In this document: positions 10,515 to 20,331 of the stretch, in pieces
Layout: each line of letters opens with the position of its first letter
Position numbering within the stretch: position 1 is the first letter of the stretch
Source: Pseudomonas sp. BSw22131
GTDB taxonomy: Bacteria; Pseudomonadota; Gammaproteobacteria; Pseudomonadales; Pseudomonadaceae
Assembly (NCBI RefSeq): GCF_026810445.1
Contig: NZ_CP113949.1
Span: 558,001 to 622,000 of the forward strand
Direction of reading: 5' to 3'
DNA length: 64,000 nt
Made by a program: the position numbers and the translations under genes
The notes under the pieces: model-generated
The model's database searches: none
Told to the model about the DNA's origin: nothing
What the model saw: the letters and a program-made list of their open reading frames with translations, nothing else

Positions 10515-11317
10515 GCTTTTCCCACACTGAATGGTGCACGCGCGTGATCAGCAGGTTTGCGATTCCTTGCCTGATTCTTTTTCTCTGTCTGGGAGGTTGC
10601 AAACAGGATCAGAGTCTAGACCCGCCTGCGGACAGCGAACAAATTACGGTGACGGTCAAGGTGCCTGAAGAACTTGAGGCGGAGACGATGCAAGTGATGT
10701 ATCGGTCAACCCTTTGTACCTTCATCAACCACGATGCCAACGGTGAGCCGTATACGCGGGATGGCTATCAGCAACTTGAACTGCAGCCCGTGCGTCAGGG
10801 AACTACTGATCTTTATCAAGCCAAACTGGCTATTGACGGTGGGGGAGCCTGCAAGTGGCGCCTGAGCAATGTGACGTTCGGCGTTGTTTATGCTTACCCC
10901 ACCCGTTTTGGCGAGAATGTGAGGTATGGCGCAGGGGGCGGTGTTGTAGTGGTTTTCGATCACAACAATTCGTCACATAGCGGCGTGACCTGGGTGGTCG
11001 ATGGGGATTTAACGATCAGGGAAAGTTACTACCCTTGGGTGCATGAAAGCCTTCTCGGCCGTCCCAAACTGTCTGTTAGCTTGACTGGCGAGGGTAAGAT
11101 TTACCTGGGTTACAAGGCACTGAATGCTCGCTCTGTCTACTTCGAGCCGGTTGTGCACTCCGACTTCGTTCTCTACTCCAAAGGCCCTGCTGTCAAAAAG
11201 GACGGCAACTTCACTTCTTTCACATACCCCGATGGAAGTGTCTTCGCTGATGGCCGCTGGCATCCCAACTTTCGCAAGTTAGAGGCCATCCGCCTCGCTG
11301 CACAGAGCAAGCCATGA
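10511..11317 (+). CDS. Lipoprotein, copy 1 of 3; candidate immunity protein to the lipase
   Basis: The 268-residue protein starts with a long lipoprotein signal peptide ending in the lipobox LGGC (Cys about 30), followed by KQDQSLDPP. There is no Asp at +2, so outer-membrane anchoring facing the periplasm is expected. The mature part looks beta-rich and has further cysteines (STLCTF, GGACKW). Its start overlaps the lipase stop by ATGA. Copy-specific stretches are residues about 155-185; the C-terminal third (LGYKALNARSVYFEP) is nearly the same as in copy 3. No family name is recognised. The immunity role is inferred from position, coupling, periplasmic anchoring and multiplication. Confidence 0.82.
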   Translation: MSFSHTEWCTRVISRFAIPCLILFLCLGGCKQDQSLDPPADSEQITVTVKVPEELEAETMQVMYRSTLCTFINHDANGEPYTRDGYQQLELQPVRQGTTDLYQAKLAIDGGGACKWRLSNVTFGVVYAYPTRFGENVRYGAGGGVVVVFDHNNSSHSGVTWVVDGDLTIRESYYPWVHESLLGRPKLSVSLTGEGKIYLGYKALNARSVYFEPVVHSDFVLYSKGPAVKKDGNFTSFTYPDGSVFADGRWHPNFRKLEAIRLAAQSKP

Positions 11318-12087
11318 GATTCGCGCTGTCCATCTCAATGGTTGCTATGTTCACCATCCTGAGCGGTTGCAGGCAGGACCACAGCCTTGACCCGCCTGCA
11401 GACAGCGAACAGATCACAGTGACGGTGAAAGTGCCTGAAGAACTTGAGGCGAGAAAGATGCGGGTGATGTATCGGTCAACCCTTTGTACCTTCATTAACC
11501 ACGATGCCGACGGTGAGCCGTATACGCGGGATGGCTATCAGCAACTTGAACTGCAGCCTGTGCGCCAGGGAACTACTGATCTTTATCAAGCAAAACTGGC
11601 TATTGACGGTGGGGGAGCCTGCAAGTGGCGCCTGAGCAACGTGACGTTCGGCGTTGCTTATGCTTACCCTACTCGCTTCGGCGAGAACGTGAGGCACGGG
11701 ACTGGAGGTGGCGTGGTGGTGATCTTCGATCACAACAGCTCATCGATTGGAGGCGCCACTTGGAAAGTAGAAGGGGATCTAGCAATTAAGAAAGACTATT
11801 ATCCTCAGTTACATGAAAAGTATCTTGGAGGGTATAAGAAACACATCAACTTGGCGGGAGAAGGGAAAATTTATTTGGCCTACGAAGCGTTGACTGCTCG
11901 CCATGTTTACTTCGAACCGAATTTTCATTCCAGATGGCTGGTGACTTCGGAAGGTACCAAAGTCCACAAAGTTGGCAGTTTTATAAAGTTTACATACCCC
12001 GACGGTACTGTTGCCGCTGACGGTCGCTACCAACCTGACTTCAAAAAACTACAAGCCATCCGCCTCGCTGCGCAGAGCAAACCATGA
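11314..12087 (+). CDS. Lipoprotein, copy 2 of 3; divergent C-terminal part
   Basis: The 257-residue protein has a short lipoprotein signal peptide with lipobox LSGC (Cys19), followed by RQDHSLDPP. The N-terminal 130 mature residues match copies 1 and 3 almost exactly. From about residue 145 on it diverges (GGATWKVEGDLAIKKDYYP; later HSRWLVTSEGTKVHK), and the DNA of this segment is visibly AT-richer than the matching part of copies 1 and 3. The start overlaps copy 1 by ATGA. A different tail on a constant head suggests protection against a different lipase variant, or an older allele. That is inference. Confidence 0.82.
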   Translation: MRFALSISMVAMFTILSGCRQDHSLDPPADSEQITVTVKVPEELEARKMRVMYRSTLCTFINHDADGEPYTRDGYQQLELQPVRQGTTDLYQAKLAIDGGGACKWRLSNVTFGVAYAYPTRFGENVRHGTGGGVVVIFDHNSSSIGGATWKVEGDLAIKKDYYPQLHEKYLGGYKKHINLAGEGKIYLAYEALTARHVYFEPNFHSRWLVTSEGTKVHKVGSFIKFTYPDGTVAADGRYQPDFKKLQAIRLAAQSKP

Positions 12088-12857
12088 GACTCGCGCTGTC
12101 CATTTCAATGGTTGCTGTGTTCACCATCCTGAGCGGTTGCAGACAGGACCACAGCCTTGACCCGCCTGCAGACAGCGAACAAATCACGGTGACGGTGAAA
12201 GTGCCTGAAGAACTTGAGGCGGAGACGATGCAGGTGATGTATCGGTCAACCCTTTGTACCTTCATTAATCACGATGCCAACGGTGAGCCGTATACGCGGG
12301 ATGGCTATCAGCAACTTGAACTGCAGCCTGTGCGTCAGGGAACTACTGATCTTTATCAAGCAAAAATGGCTATTGACGGTGGGGGAGCCTGCAAGTGGCG
12401 CCTGAGCAACGTGACGTTCGGCGTTGCTTATGCTTACCCCACCCGTTTTGGCGAGAACGTGAGGTACGGCGCAGGGGGTGGCGTTCTAGTGGTCTTCGAT
12501 CACAACAATCCGTCGCATGGCGGGGTGACCTGGACCGTAGAAGGAGATTTAACAATCAAAAAAGAATATTACCCATGGGTCGATGAGGAGTTACTCGGGC
12601 GCTATAAAAAAACGGTCAGTCTGGCAGGCGAGGGTAAGATTTACCTGGGTTACAAGGCTTTGAATGCTCGCTCTGTCTACTTCGAGCCGGTTGTGCACTC
12701 CGACTTCGTTCTCTACTCCAAAGGCCCTGCTGTCAAAAAGGACGGCAACTTCACCTCTTTCACATACCCCGATGGAAGTGTCTTCGCCGACGGCCGCACG
12801 CATCCCAACTTTCGCAGGCTGGAAGCCATTCGCTTGGCCACAGAGAGCAAACAATGA
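12084..12857 (+). CDS. Lipoprotein, copy 3 of 3; mosaic of copies 1 and 2
   Basis: The 257-residue protein has lipobox LSGC (Cys19). Its signal peptide (MRLALSISMVAVFTILSGC) resembles that of copy 2, but its last 85 residues are nearly identical to those of copy 1 (ARSVYFEPVVHSDFVLYSKG). The middle (GGVTWTVEGDLTIKKEYYP) mixes both. This mosaic pattern points to recombination or gene conversion within the array. The start overlaps copy 2 by ATGA. A weak hairpin follows the stop, before the convergent chemoreceptor gene. Confidence 0.82.
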   Translation: MRLALSISMVAVFTILSGCRQDHSLDPPADSEQITVTVKVPEELEAETMQVMYRSTLCTFINHDANGEPYTRDGYQQLELQPVRQGTTDLYQAKMAIDGGGACKWRLSNVTFGVAYAYPTRFGENVRYGAGGGVLVVFDHNNPSHGGVTWTVEGDLTIKKEYYPWVDEELLGRYKKTVSLAGEGKIYLGYKALNARSVYFEPVVHSDFVLYSKGPAVKKDGNFTSFTYPDGSVFADGRTHPNFRRLEAIRLATESKQ

Positions 12858-12907
12858 TTTTGCGCGTAAGTGACCAGGTCGATGCTGAGGTTGAGTGATG
12901 AGCGCCA

Positions 12908-12934
12908 TGATCGGCGCCTCACTCGCGCCGATCA
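12908..12934. terminator. Hairpin between the lipoprotein operon and the convergent chemoreceptor gene
   Basis: There is a perfect 10-bp stem (12908-12917 with 12925-12934) and a 7-nt loop, but no T-run on either side. Its place between two convergent genes suggests a shared transcription end. Confidence 0.5.
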
Positions 12935-12943
12935 GATGATCGC

Positions 12944-14860
12944 TTAAACCCGAAAGCGACCCACCAGCGTCTGCAAGTGCGTACCCAGCCGCGCCAGCTC
13001 AACGCTCGACGCAGCGGTTTCTTCGCTGGCCGCCGAGGTTTGCTCAGAGACATCTCGCACGTTCAGCACACTGCGGTTGATCTCCTCGGCCGTGGCGCTT
13101 TGCTGCTCGGCAGCGGCGGCGATTTGCTGGTTCATCGCCTGGATCGCCGACACCGTCTTGGTGATGTTTTCCAGCGAGTTGCCTGCCCGACGCGTCAAGG
13201 CCACGCTGCTGACGGTCAGTTCACGGCTGTTGTCCATGATGGTCGAGACCTGTTGCGTGCCGTTTTGCAGGCCGGCAATCAGCGCTTCGATTTCCTCGGT
13301 GGACTTCTGTGTGCGCTGAGCAAGGCTGCGCACTTCGTCGGCCACGACCGCAAATCCGCGTCCTGCCTCACCCGCACGGGCGGCTTCGATGGCGGCGTTG
13401 AGCGCCAGGAGGTTGGTCTGTTGTGCCACCGACTTGATCACATCCAGCACGCTGCCAATCTTGTCGCTTTCGCGTTTCAGTTCGCCCATCGCTTCAGTGG
13501 AGAGCCCCATCTCGCTTGCCAGACGCTCGATCTGTGCGATGGCTTCATTCACCACCCGGTCGCCCTCGCGTGCCTGCTGGTCTGCAGCGACAGCGGCTTC
13601 GGAGGCCTCTTCGGCGTTGCGCGCCACTTCCTGCACGGTGGCGGCCATTTCGTGCATGGCGGTGGCGACCTGATCGGTTTCAACCTTTTGGCTGTTGACC
13701 CCTGCGCTGGTCTGCTCGGTCACGGCCGAGAGCTCCTCTGCCGCACTGGCAATCTGCGTCACGCCGTCGCTGATACCGCTGATCAACTGCCGCAGGTTTA
13801 CGGTCATGCGCTGGATGCTGCTTTGAAGCTGGCCCAGCTCATCGCGACGGGTCACGATCAGGTTATGGGTCAGGTCGCCGGACGACACACGCTCTACCAC
13901 GTCCAGTGTTTCACGCAGCGGGCGAATGATCTGCCGAGTGATTACCCAGGCTGCAAGAACGCCCAGTAGCAGCGCCAAAGCAGTGACGATGCCGAGGGTT
14001 TGGGTGGCGTTTTTGCTGTCTATTTCGCGCTTGGCATTTTGTGAGACGCTGAGCTTGCCGCTCAGATCAAGTAATTGCTGACCGTGTACGCCCATCTTCT
14101 CGACGGCTTGGCGGCTGGCCAATTGCGCGTCACGGTAAACGGCCACCGCATCGCGATAACCTTTGAGTGCTGCGCTGGCTCGTTGCAGCTGCGGGATGTA
14201 GCTGGAAGGAATATCGCCAGCCAATGCATTGATCCCGCCCATCGCATCGTCAATGGCTCCCGTCGCGTTTTTCTCGAAATCCGGATTGCCGCTGTACGTG
14301 TAGCCGCGCACCTGGAAACGTGCCTGCTGAATCTGCTTGCTGACGCCTACCGCACTGTTGAACTGCAGAATGTTGTCGTGTTGCAACAGCGCTTGTTCGA
14401 TCGTGTTGACCTCCTCCACGGCAGCATCGGCCGTTGCGCCGAGGTTAGTGCGGCTGGCTTCACGGGTCTGAATGGCTTTGGTCATGTCGTCGAATGCGCG
14501 GCGATAATCGATCGCGGCTTGAGTCTGCTCGTCCAGCAACTTGAGGTCTGAAATTCCGACGATCTTCGCCCTGGCTGTTTTCACCGAGGTTTCAAGCTTG
14601 TCGAGACCCTTGATGACTTCGGCCGCGTTTTCCGGCGTAAATTTCTGCTCGTAGTTTATTCGCGCGATGCGCAGCGCCAGGGTGTTTTCGTTGACCAGCG
14701 AAATGTTACCCAGCTTGTCGCCGCGCTCAATGATGGAAGAGACGCCAGACCAGCCTGCCAGCATGGTGAACACGGTCAGCAGCAGCACCAGGCCAAAGCC
14801 GATACCGAGCTTCAGACTGACACTTATATTGGCGAGGCTTTGTGCAAACCAGCGAGTCAT
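12944..14860 (-). CDS. Methyl-accepting chemotaxis protein, helical periplasmic sensor (copy 2)
   Basis: The 638-residue chemoreceptor is close in size to P. putida McpS. The ATG at 14860 has AAGGA about 8 nt upstream; the frame is open further back but upstream starts lack a ribosome site. TM1 (about residues 15-37), a helical periplasmic part of about 250 residues, TM2, HAMP and a signalling domain with the [20 protein letters not shown] tip are present. The periplasmic segment ([16 protein letters not shown]) fits the HBM sensor family. The cytoplasmic half resembles that of the receptor at 6201-8141, while the sensor parts differ, so this is a duplicated pair with different ligand ranges. 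P. aeruginosa has one receptor (PA5072) near this place. Confidence 0.93.
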   Translation of the reverse strand: MTRWFAQSLANISVSLKLGIGFGLVLLLTVFTMLAGWSGVSSIIERGDKLGNISLVNENTLALRIARINYEQKFTPENAAEVIKGLDKLETSVKTARAKIVGISDLKLLDEQTQAAIDYRRAFDDMTKAIQTREASRTNLGATADAAVEEVNTIEQALLQHDNILQFNSAVGVSKQIQQARFQVRGYTYSGNPDFEKNATGAIDDAMGGINALAGDIPSSYIPQLQRASAALKGYRDAVAVYRDAQLASRQAVEKMGVHGQQLLDLSGKLSVSQNAKREIDSKNATQTLGIVTALALLLGVLAAWVITRQIIRPLRETLDVVERVSSGDLTHNLIVTRRDELGQLQSSIQRMTVNLRQLISGISDGVTQIASAAEELSAVTEQTSAGVNSQKVETDQVATAMHEMAATVQEVARNAEEASEAAVAADQQAREGDRVVNEAIAQIERLASEMGLSTEAMGELKRESDKIGSVLDVIKSVAQQTNLLALNAAIEAARAGEAGRGFAVVADEVRSLAQRTQKSTEEIEALIAGLQNGTQQVSTIMDNSRELTVSSVALTRRAGNSLENITKTVSAIQAMNQQIAAAAEQQSATAEEINRSVLNVRDVSEQTSAASEETAASSVELARLGTHLQTLVGRFRV

Positions 14861-14966
14861 GGCGATTCCTTGAGCGTTGTCATTGTTGACGCCTGTACAT
14901 CGGCAGCTCGCGGAAAAACTGGAGGAATGGTTCTGTCTGCTGAGGGAGTGCGCTTGCGGAGGTGGA

Positions 14967-15674
14967 TCAGAACAGGCGTGCGAGCAGGGCGGTGACAGCG
15001 GTTTCAACGCGCAGAATGCGCTCGCCGAGTTGCACCGGCTGCAGGCCTGATTGGCGTAGCAGATCGACCTCGTAAGGAATCCAGCCGCCTTCAGGCCCAA
15101 TGGCCAGCGTCACCGGCTGTTCGACTGCGCGGGGGCAGGCCGGAAAATCACCCGGGTGCCCCACCAGGCCGAGCGTACCTTCGACCAGCGCGGGCAAGCG
15201 ATCCTCTACAAACGGCTTGAAGCGCTTTTCGATGATGATGACTGGCAGCACGCTGTCCCGGGCTTGTTCCAGTCCGAGAATGAGTTGCTCCCTGATGGCC
15301 TCAGGCTCAAGGAATGGCGTCTGCCAAAAGCTTTTCTCTACGCGATAGCTGTTGAGCAGGATGACCTTCTGAACGCCCATGGTAGCGATCGTCTGAAACA
15401 CACGACGGAGCATCTTGGGACGTGGCAGCGCCAATAACAGCGTCAGCGGCAGCTTGGCGGGTGGTTGGAGGTCGAAACTGACCGACAACTCGGCTTCGTG
15501 GGGCTCAAGGCGCAGCAGTTCGGCACTGCCCAATTGCCCGCCCAGACGTCCGATGCGCAGAGTGTCACCGATCACTGCACGGTGGACTTCCTGCATGTGC
15601 TTGAGGCGACGGTCACGCAGAACGACACGGTCTGCCGCAATGAAATCAGCCTCTTCGAGCAGCAGCAAATTCAC
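14967..15674 (-). CDS. rsmE: 16S rRNA (uracil-1498-N3)-methyltransferase
   Basis: The 235-residue protein methylates U1498 of 16S rRNA using SAM. The SPOUT knot is visible in the C-terminal half: LAIGPEGGW followed by [11 protein letters not shown], which forms the SAM site. The N-terminal part ([15 protein letters not shown]) is the PUA-like RNA-binding domain. The start is GTG, overlapping the tatC stop (GTGA), so it is coupled to the tat operon. The length is normal for the family. Confidence 0.93.
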   Translation of the reverse strand: MNLLLLEEADFIAADRVVLRDRRLKHMQEVHRAVIGDTLRIGRLGGQLGSAELLRLEPHEAELSVSFDLQPPAKLPLTLLLALPRPKMLRRVFQTIATMGVQKVILLNSYRVEKSFWQTPFLEPEAIREQLILGLEQARDSVLPVIIIEKRFKPFVEDRLPALVEGTLGLVGHPGDFPACPRAVEQPVTLAIGPEGGWIPYEVDLLRQSGLQPVQLGERILRVETAVTALLARLF

Positions 15675-16465
15675 GGCTGAGCGGCTGGCGGCTGGTCCTG
15701 ACGGTCTTCGGCAGACTCTTCTGCCTCATGATCGCCACGTTTGGTAATCAGCGAGCTGCACAACACCCCGATCTCGAAGAGCAACCACATCGGCACGGCC
15801 AGAAGCGTCTGAGAGAAGATGTCAGGCGGCGTCAGGATCATTCCGACCACGAAGCAGCCTATCACCACGTACGGGCGGATCTTCTTCAGGTATTTGACAT
15901 CGACAATGCCGATCCACACCAGCAGTACCACTGCCACCGGAATCTCGAAAGCCACGCCAAAAGCGAAAAACAGCGTCATGACGAAATCAAGGTAGCTGGC
16001 GATGTCGGTCATCATCGAGACCCCTTCCGGGGTCACGCTGGCGAAGAAGTGGAAGATCAGCGGGAACACCAGGTAATACGCGAAGGCCATACCGGCATAG
16101 AACAACACGATACTCGATACCAGCAGTGGCACCGCAACGCGCTTTTCATGCTTGTACAGACCTGGCGCAATGAAGCCCCAGATCTGGTGCAGGATTACCG
16201 GCATCGCCAGAAACAGGGCGACCATCATGGTCAGCTTGAACGGCGTGATGAACGGCGAGGCGACGTCGGTGGCGATCATCGTCGCCCCTTCAGGCAGGAA
16301 CACCCGCAGCGGCGCTGAGACGAAGGTGTAAATCTTCTGCGTGAAGTAAAACAGGCAGCCGAAGATTACGAATATCGCCAACACGCAGCGCAGCAGGCGC
16401 GAGCGCAGTTCTGTGAGGTGCGAGACCAGCGGCATTTGCTGGTCGTTTTCCGGGATATTGCTCAT
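15671..16465 (-). CDS. tatC: Sec-independent translocase subunit TatC
   Basis: The 264-residue multispanning inner-membrane protein recognises twin-arginine signal peptides and is the core of the Tat translocase. The N-terminal [15 protein letters not shown] motif is diagnostic, and six membrane segments can be traced. The ATG overlaps the tatB stop (ATGA), and the stop overlaps rsmE. Order tatA-tatB-tatC on the minus strand. Confidence 0.97.
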   Translation of the reverse strand: MSNIPENDQQMPLVSHLTELRSRLLRCVLAIFVIFGCLFYFTQKIYTFVSAPLRVFLPEGATMIATDVASPFITPFKLTMMVALFLAMPVILHQIWGFIAPGLYKHEKRVAVPLLVSSIVLFYAGMAFAYYLVFPLIFHFFASVTPEGVSMMTDIASYLDFVMTLFFAFGVAFEIPVAVVLLVWIGIVDVKYLKKIRPYVVIGCFVVGMILTPPDIFSQTLLAVPMWLLFEIGVLCSSLITKRGDHEAEESAEDRQDQPPAAQP

Positions 16466-16977
16466 GGCGCTCGCGGTGGCAATGACGAATCGTTGGCGGA
16501 CGGCGCAGTCTGCACTGCAGCGGTGTGGTTGGCTGACGCGGGTTCAGTAGTCGCCGGCACATGCGGCGGCTCGGTGCTGACAGACGCGCTTTCAGCAGGT
16601 GCTGCAGGGCCGATGTCGGCGCTTTGAGGTGCCGGGACCACAGGTGTAGGAGCAGGCGGTATAGAACCAGGCGCAGGCGTGGCCGGCGCTGCCACTGTGG
16701 GTGCAGGGGAAGCGGGCTCTACCGGAGGCTGTTGCGGCGAGAGAATCTTGCGCGCCTCCTGCTCCATGGAAAGAATGTGCTCGTTATGCAACTGACGGCG
16801 GATCTCGTCAGCGCCGATCTCGCGTTCAACTTCCTGTTTGATCGCATTGAAGCTGCGTTTCAGCCGCCCGACCCAAAGCCCGGCGGTGCGTGCTGCGCCC
16901 GGCAGACGCTCGGGGCCCAGTACCAGCAGGGCGACGAGTCCGACGAGCAGCAGTTCAGAGAAGCTGATACCAAACAT
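16462..16977 (-). CDS. tatB: Sec-independent translocase subunit TatB
   Basis: The 171-residue protein has one N-terminal membrane span ([20 protein letters not shown]), the Gly-Pro hinge, and an amphipathic helix ([19 protein letters not shown]). A long Pro/Ala/Thr-rich tail makes up the last 85 residues, as is common in Pseudomonas TatB. TatB forms the substrate-binding complex with TatC. Confidence 0.95.
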   Translation of the reverse strand: MFGISFSELLLVGLVALLVLGPERLPGAARTAGLWVGRLKRSFNAIKQEVEREIGADEIRRQLHNEHILSMEQEARKILSPQQPPVEPASPAPTVAAPATPAPGSIPPAPTPVVPAPQSADIGPAAPAESASVSTEPPHVPATTEPASANHTAAVQTAPSANDSSLPPRAP

Positions 16978-16987
16978 GCGTCACGAC

Positions 16988-17263
16988 CTAGTCTTTACGG
17001 ATGGGATCTTCGACTTTGTGTGCTTGCGCGTCGATGGTGTGCGGCTGGTTCAGCGGCGACGACTGAGTCGTGTGCGGCTGCGCTTGCGGTTGTGGCTGAA
17101 CCGGTGGTTGTTCCGGAGTCTTTTCTTCATCGCTCATGGCTTTGCGAAAGCCTTTGATCGATTCGCCAACGTCGGTGCCGAGGCCTTTGAGCTTCTTGGT
17201 GCCGAATACCAGCACGACCACGATCAGAATGACGATCCAGTGTTTCCAGTCAAAAATACCCAT
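16988..17263 (-). CDS. tatA: Sec-independent translocase subunit TatA
   Basis: The 91-residue protein has an N-terminal span ([16 protein letters not shown]) followed by [14 protein letters not shown], the classic TatA hinge and amphipathic helix, and an acidic/Gln-Pro-rich tail. TatA oligomerises to form the protein-conducting part. It is the first gene of tatABC-rsmE and follows hisE by 44 nt. Confidence 0.96.
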   Translation of the reverse strand: MGIFDWKHWIVILIVVVLVFGTKKLKGLGTDVGESIKGFRKAMSDEEKTPEQPPVQPQPQAQPHTTQSSPLNQPHTIDAQAHKVEDPIRKD

Positions 17264-17307
17264 GACGCGTTCCTCGTAAGAAATTCAGAGCCCGTAAGCT
17301 TGCGTGT

Positions 17308-17640
17308 TCATTGAGCCGGGCGAGCAGCTTTTTCGTCATGACCGGACAACCCGAAACGGCGGTCCAGTTCATCCAGTACGGCCTGTGGGTGTTGTCCCAA
17401 CTGGGCCAGCATCACCATGCTATGGAACCACAGGTCGGCGGTTTCGTAGATCACATCGCTGCAATCGCCGCTGATGGCAGCGTCCTTGGCGGCGATGATG
17501 GTTTCGACCGACTCTTCGCCAACTTTTTCCAGAATCTTGTTCAATCCCTTGTGATACAGACTTGCGACATAAGAGCTGTCGGCAGCCGCACCTTTGCGTT
17601 CTTCGAGCACCTGCGCAAGGCGCGACAAGGTATCAGTCAT
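17308..17640 (-). CDS. hisE: Phosphoribosyl-ATP pyrophosphatase
   Basis: The 110-residue all-helical MazG-like enzyme catalyses the second step of histidine biosynthesis (PR-ATP to PR-AMP). The metal-binding [14 protein letters not shown] motif and the later [10 protein letters not shown] helix are characteristic. hisI lies 2 nt upstream on the same strand; in Pseudomonas hisI and hisE are separate genes, unlike the fused hisIE of E. coli. Confidence 0.96.
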   Translation of the reverse strand: MTDTLSRLAQVLEERKGAAADSSYVASLYHKGLNKILEKVGEESVETIIAAKDAAISGDCSDVIYETADLWFHSMVMLAQLGQHPQAVLDELDRRFGLSGHDEKAARPAQ

Positions 17641-17642
17641 GT

Positions 17643-18035
17643 TCAGTGTCCTGCTTGATAAATGGCGTCCGGATCTTTGAGTACCGGGTCCACGGTCTTC
17701 CAGCCGGCGTCATCGTATACGCGGTAGAAGCAGCTTTCACGGCCAGTGTGGCAAGCGATGCCGCCGATTTGCTCGACCATGAGAATGATCACGTCGGCGT
17801 CGCAGTCCAGACGCAGTTCGTGCAGCTTCTGCACGTGGCCCGACTCCTCGCCTTTGCGCCAGAGCTTGCCGCGGGAACGGGACCAATAGATAGCGCGGTT
17901 TTCAGCTGCGGTCAGGCTCAGGGCTTCGCGGTTCATCCAGGCCATCATCAGTACGCGCCCGGTTTTGTGGTCCTGAGCGATTGCAGGGACCAAACCGTCG
18001 CTGTTCCAGTGAATCTCGTCCAGCCAGTCTTTCAT
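17643..18035 (-). CDS. hisI: Phosphoribosyl-AMP cyclohydrolase
   Basis: The 130-residue zinc enzyme opens the adenine ring of PR-AMP, the third step of histidine synthesis. The ATG at 18035 gives [19 protein letters not shown], the conserved N-terminus; the open frame runs further upstream but that part has no family similarity. Zinc and substrate motifs are seen in [11 protein letters not shown] and [12 protein letters not shown]. It is followed after 2 nt by hisE. Confidence 0.96.
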   Translation of the reverse strand: MKDWLDEIHWNSDGLVPAIAQDHKTGRVLMMAWMNREALSLTAAENRAIYWSRSRGKLWRKGEESGHVQKLHELRLDCDADVIILMVEQIGGIACHTGRESCFYRVYDDAGWKTVDPVLKDPDAIYQAGH

Positions 18036-18091
18036 CGTCGGCTCCGGCCGCTCTGTGGAAGGGTTAGTGTGCCAGCGGCCTGCGCCCATGG

Positions 18092-19711
18092 CTATCGGCG
18101 AACGACCAGATACAGACCTGCCACCAGCATGATCCAGGTTGGCAGCGCGTTCATCGCCGCCCAGTCCGCTCCCGATTGCACATGCGCCGACGCCAGTACT
18201 GCACCGCCCGCCAGCAGCGCAGCGCCAATCAGTCGCAACGCCCAATGATCGCCGCGATCACGCCAGGGCGGGGGTGGATCCTTGCGGTGCGGCTGCGACA
18301 TGCGTTCAAGCAGGTCACGGGTCATGCCGGCCAGATGCGGGATCTGCTCGACTTGGGATTGCAGGTTGCCAAGCAGCGTCTTGGGGCTGACGCGTTCGCG
18401 CATCCAGCGCTCCAGAAACGGCTGCGCGGTGGTCCACAAATCCAGCTCCGGGTACAACTGACGCCCGAGGCCCTCGATGTTCAGCAGGGTTTTTTGCAGC
18501 AGTACCAGTTGCGGCTGGACTTCCATGTTGAAGCGCCGGGCCGTCTGGAACAGACGCATCAATACTTGTCCGAAGGAGATGTCCTTGAGCGGCTTTTCGA
18601 AAATGGGTTCGCAGACCGTGCGGATTGCGGCCTCGAATTCATTGAGTTTGGTTTCTGCCGGCACCCAGCCCGAGTCGATGTGCAGCTGCGCAACGCGACG
18701 GTAATCACGCTTGAAGAACGCAAACAGGTTGCGCGCCAGATAGTCCTGGTCTTCGGGTGTCAGGCTGCCGACGATGCCGCAGTCGATGGCAATGTACTGT
18801 GGGCTCCAGGGCTTCACGGTGCTGACGAAAATGTTGCCGGGATGCATGTCAGCGTGAAAGAAACTGTCGCGAAACACTTGGGTGAAGAACAGCTCGACGC
18901 CGCGCTCGGCGAGCATCTTCATGTCGGTACGCTGATCGGCGAGAGTGGCCAGATCCGTGACCTGAACGCCGTATATGCGCTCCATCACCAGTACTTTAGG
19001 CCGGCACCAGTCCCAATAGACCTGAGGCACATAGAGCATCTCCGAGCCTTCGAAGTTGCGGCGTAACTGGCTGGAGTTGGCCGCCTCACGCAACAGGTCG
19101 AGTTCGTCGTAGATGGTCTTCTCGTAATCGCTGACCACGTCCACCGGATGCAGCAAGCGGGCGTCGGCAGACATGCGCTCGGCGATGCGCGCAAGAATGA
19201 ACAGCCACGCCAGGTCTGAACCGATGATCGCCTTGAGGCCCGGACGCACGACCTTGACCACCACTTCTTCGCCCGTCTTCAGCTGCGCGGCATGCACCTG
19301 CGCCACCGACGCCGAGGCCAGCGGCTTAACGTCAAAACGGCTGAATACCTGACTGATCTTCGCGCCCAACTGAGACTCGATGAGGTCAATTGCCTTTTGC
19401 GATTCGAACGGTGGCACACGGTCTTGCAGGCCCATCAGCTCATCGGCGATGTCCTCGGGCAACAAGTCGCGGCGGGTTGAGAGCAATTGCCCGAACTTGA
19501 TGAAGATCGGCCCTAGGTCCTGCAACGCCAAGCGCAAACGTGCGCCGCGCGTGAGTTCGCTCTTGCGGCGTGGCAGCCAGCGCCACGGCAGTACGAAGCG
19601 CACGGCCAGCATCCACCACGGCAGGGGCAGGGCGAAAAGCAAGTCATCGAGGCGGTATCGGATTACGACGCGCTGGATGCGAAACAGACGGCGGACGGCA
19701 AGCAGGCTCAT
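18092..19711 (-). CDS. ubiB: Ubiquinone biosynthesis ATPase/kinase-like protein UbiB
   Basis: The 539-residue atypical kinase-fold protein is needed for coenzyme Q synthesis. The family's KxGQ motif is at residues 72-75 (KFGQ), and the nucleotide-binding lobe with Ala-rich loop ([11 protein letters not shown]) and catalytic [10 protein letters not shown] follow. Two hydrophobic segments at the C-terminus anchor it in the inner membrane. Its ATG overlaps the ubiJ stop by ATGA. Order ubiE-ubiJ-ubiB is the usual Pseudomonas operon. Confidence 0.97.
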   Translation of the reverse strand: MSLLAVRRLFRIQRVVIRYRLDDLLFALPLPWWMLAVRFVLPWRWLPRRKSELTRGARLRLALQDLGPIFIKFGQLLSTRRDLLPEDIADELMGLQDRVPPFESQKAIDLIESQLGAKISQVFSRFDVKPLASASVAQVHAAQLKTGEEVVVKVVRPGLKAIIGSDLAWLFILARIAERMSADARLLHPVDVVSDYEKTIYDELDLLREAANSSQLRRNFEGSEMLYVPQVYWDWCRPKVLVMERIYGVQVTDLATLADQRTDMKMLAERGVELFFTQVFRDSFFHADMHPGNIFVSTVKPWSPQYIAIDCGIVGSLTPEDQDYLARNLFAFFKRDYRRVAQLHIDSGWVPAETKLNEFEAAIRTVCEPIFEKPLKDISFGQVLMRLFQTARRFNMEVQPQLVLLQKTLLNIEGLGRQLYPELDLWTTAQPFLERWMRERVSPKTLLGNLQSQVEQIPHLAGMTRDLLERMSQPHRKDPPPPWRDRGDHWALRLIGAALLAGGAVLASAHVQSGADWAAMNALPTWIMLVAGLYLVVRR

Positions 19712-20331
19712 GCGTTATCGCTGGATTTGAGGGAGTGGGCGAGGCGTTCGAAGCGGGCTTCGAGGCGGTCGAGGTCTTGTTTTGCCTGGTCTAGTTCGGC
19801 AAAGCGGGCTTCTGCTTCGCGCTTGCCGACCAGAGCGCGCGATTCCTCGCTCAGGTACTCGGCGAGGTTGTGGCTCAGGCTTGAGGCGGTGTCGCGGGTC
19901 CAACTGGCGCCGCTGCGCAGATGAGCGCCAATCAGCGGGCTGGCAACAGGCCCGAGCCAGCGCGACAGCTCGTATTCCCAGTCCAGGTCCAGGTCTTGAA
20001 GTACGCCAACCAGGTCGAGCAAGACGCCGCTTTCGCCGTCCAGCTCAACGTCCGGGCCGTGTAGCACAGCGGTTTTGTCCTTGCTCAGCGCCAGGCGCGC
20101 CAGGCTCGCAGCCGGTGCCCGCAGCGTGCAATCGGCGCCCGCATCCCAATGGGAAGCAAGCATCAAGCCTTCGTCGCTCGGCAGAATGAACACGTGAAAA
20201 ACCGGGCTGGTGCATTCGACGGCGATGACTTTACCGCTCAGCCGGTCAAGGCGCGGCAGCGCGGTGCTGTCCAGACGCAGCACGCGGTTGATGCCGTGTT
20301 CGGCACTTGCAAGCAGGCCGCGGACCAGCAT
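19708..20331 (-). CDS. ubiJ: Ubiquinone biosynthesis accessory factor UbiJ
   Basis: The 207-residue protein has an N-terminal SCP2-like lipid-binding domain (about residues 15-110) and a C-terminal helical, probably coiled-coil, region ([20 protein letters not shown]). UbiJ organises the soluble Ubi complex by binding the prenylated intermediates. Its start overlaps the ubiE stop by one base, and its stop overlaps ubiB. Confidence 0.92.
   Translation of the reverse strand: MLVRGLLASAEHGINRVLRLDSTALPRLDRLSGKVIAVECTSPVFHVFILPSDEGLMLASHWDAGADCTLRAPAASLARLALSKDKTAVLHGPDVELDGESGVLLDLVGVLQDLDLDWEYELSRWLGPVASPLIGAHLRSGASWTRDTASSLSHNLAEYLSEESRALVGKREAEARFAELDQAKQDLDRLEARFERLAHSLKSSDNA

Larger units (their letters stand above)
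10511..12857 (+). repeat. Triple tandem gene duplication (three lipoprotein genes)
   Basis: Three head-to-tail copies of about 0.77-0.81 kb start at 10511, 11314 and 12084. From the lipobox codons to about 370 nt downstream the copies are nearly identical at the DNA level. They diverge in the middle and, for copy 2, in the last third. Each copy overlaps the next by ATGA. Confidence 0.95.

Noticed and set aside
12854..12898. ATGA-coupled 14-codon open frame after the third lipoprotein, possible fourth copy
   Set aside because: Its translation shares nothing with the lipoproteins, and it ends after 14 codons; most likely chance, or at best a trace of a lost copy.
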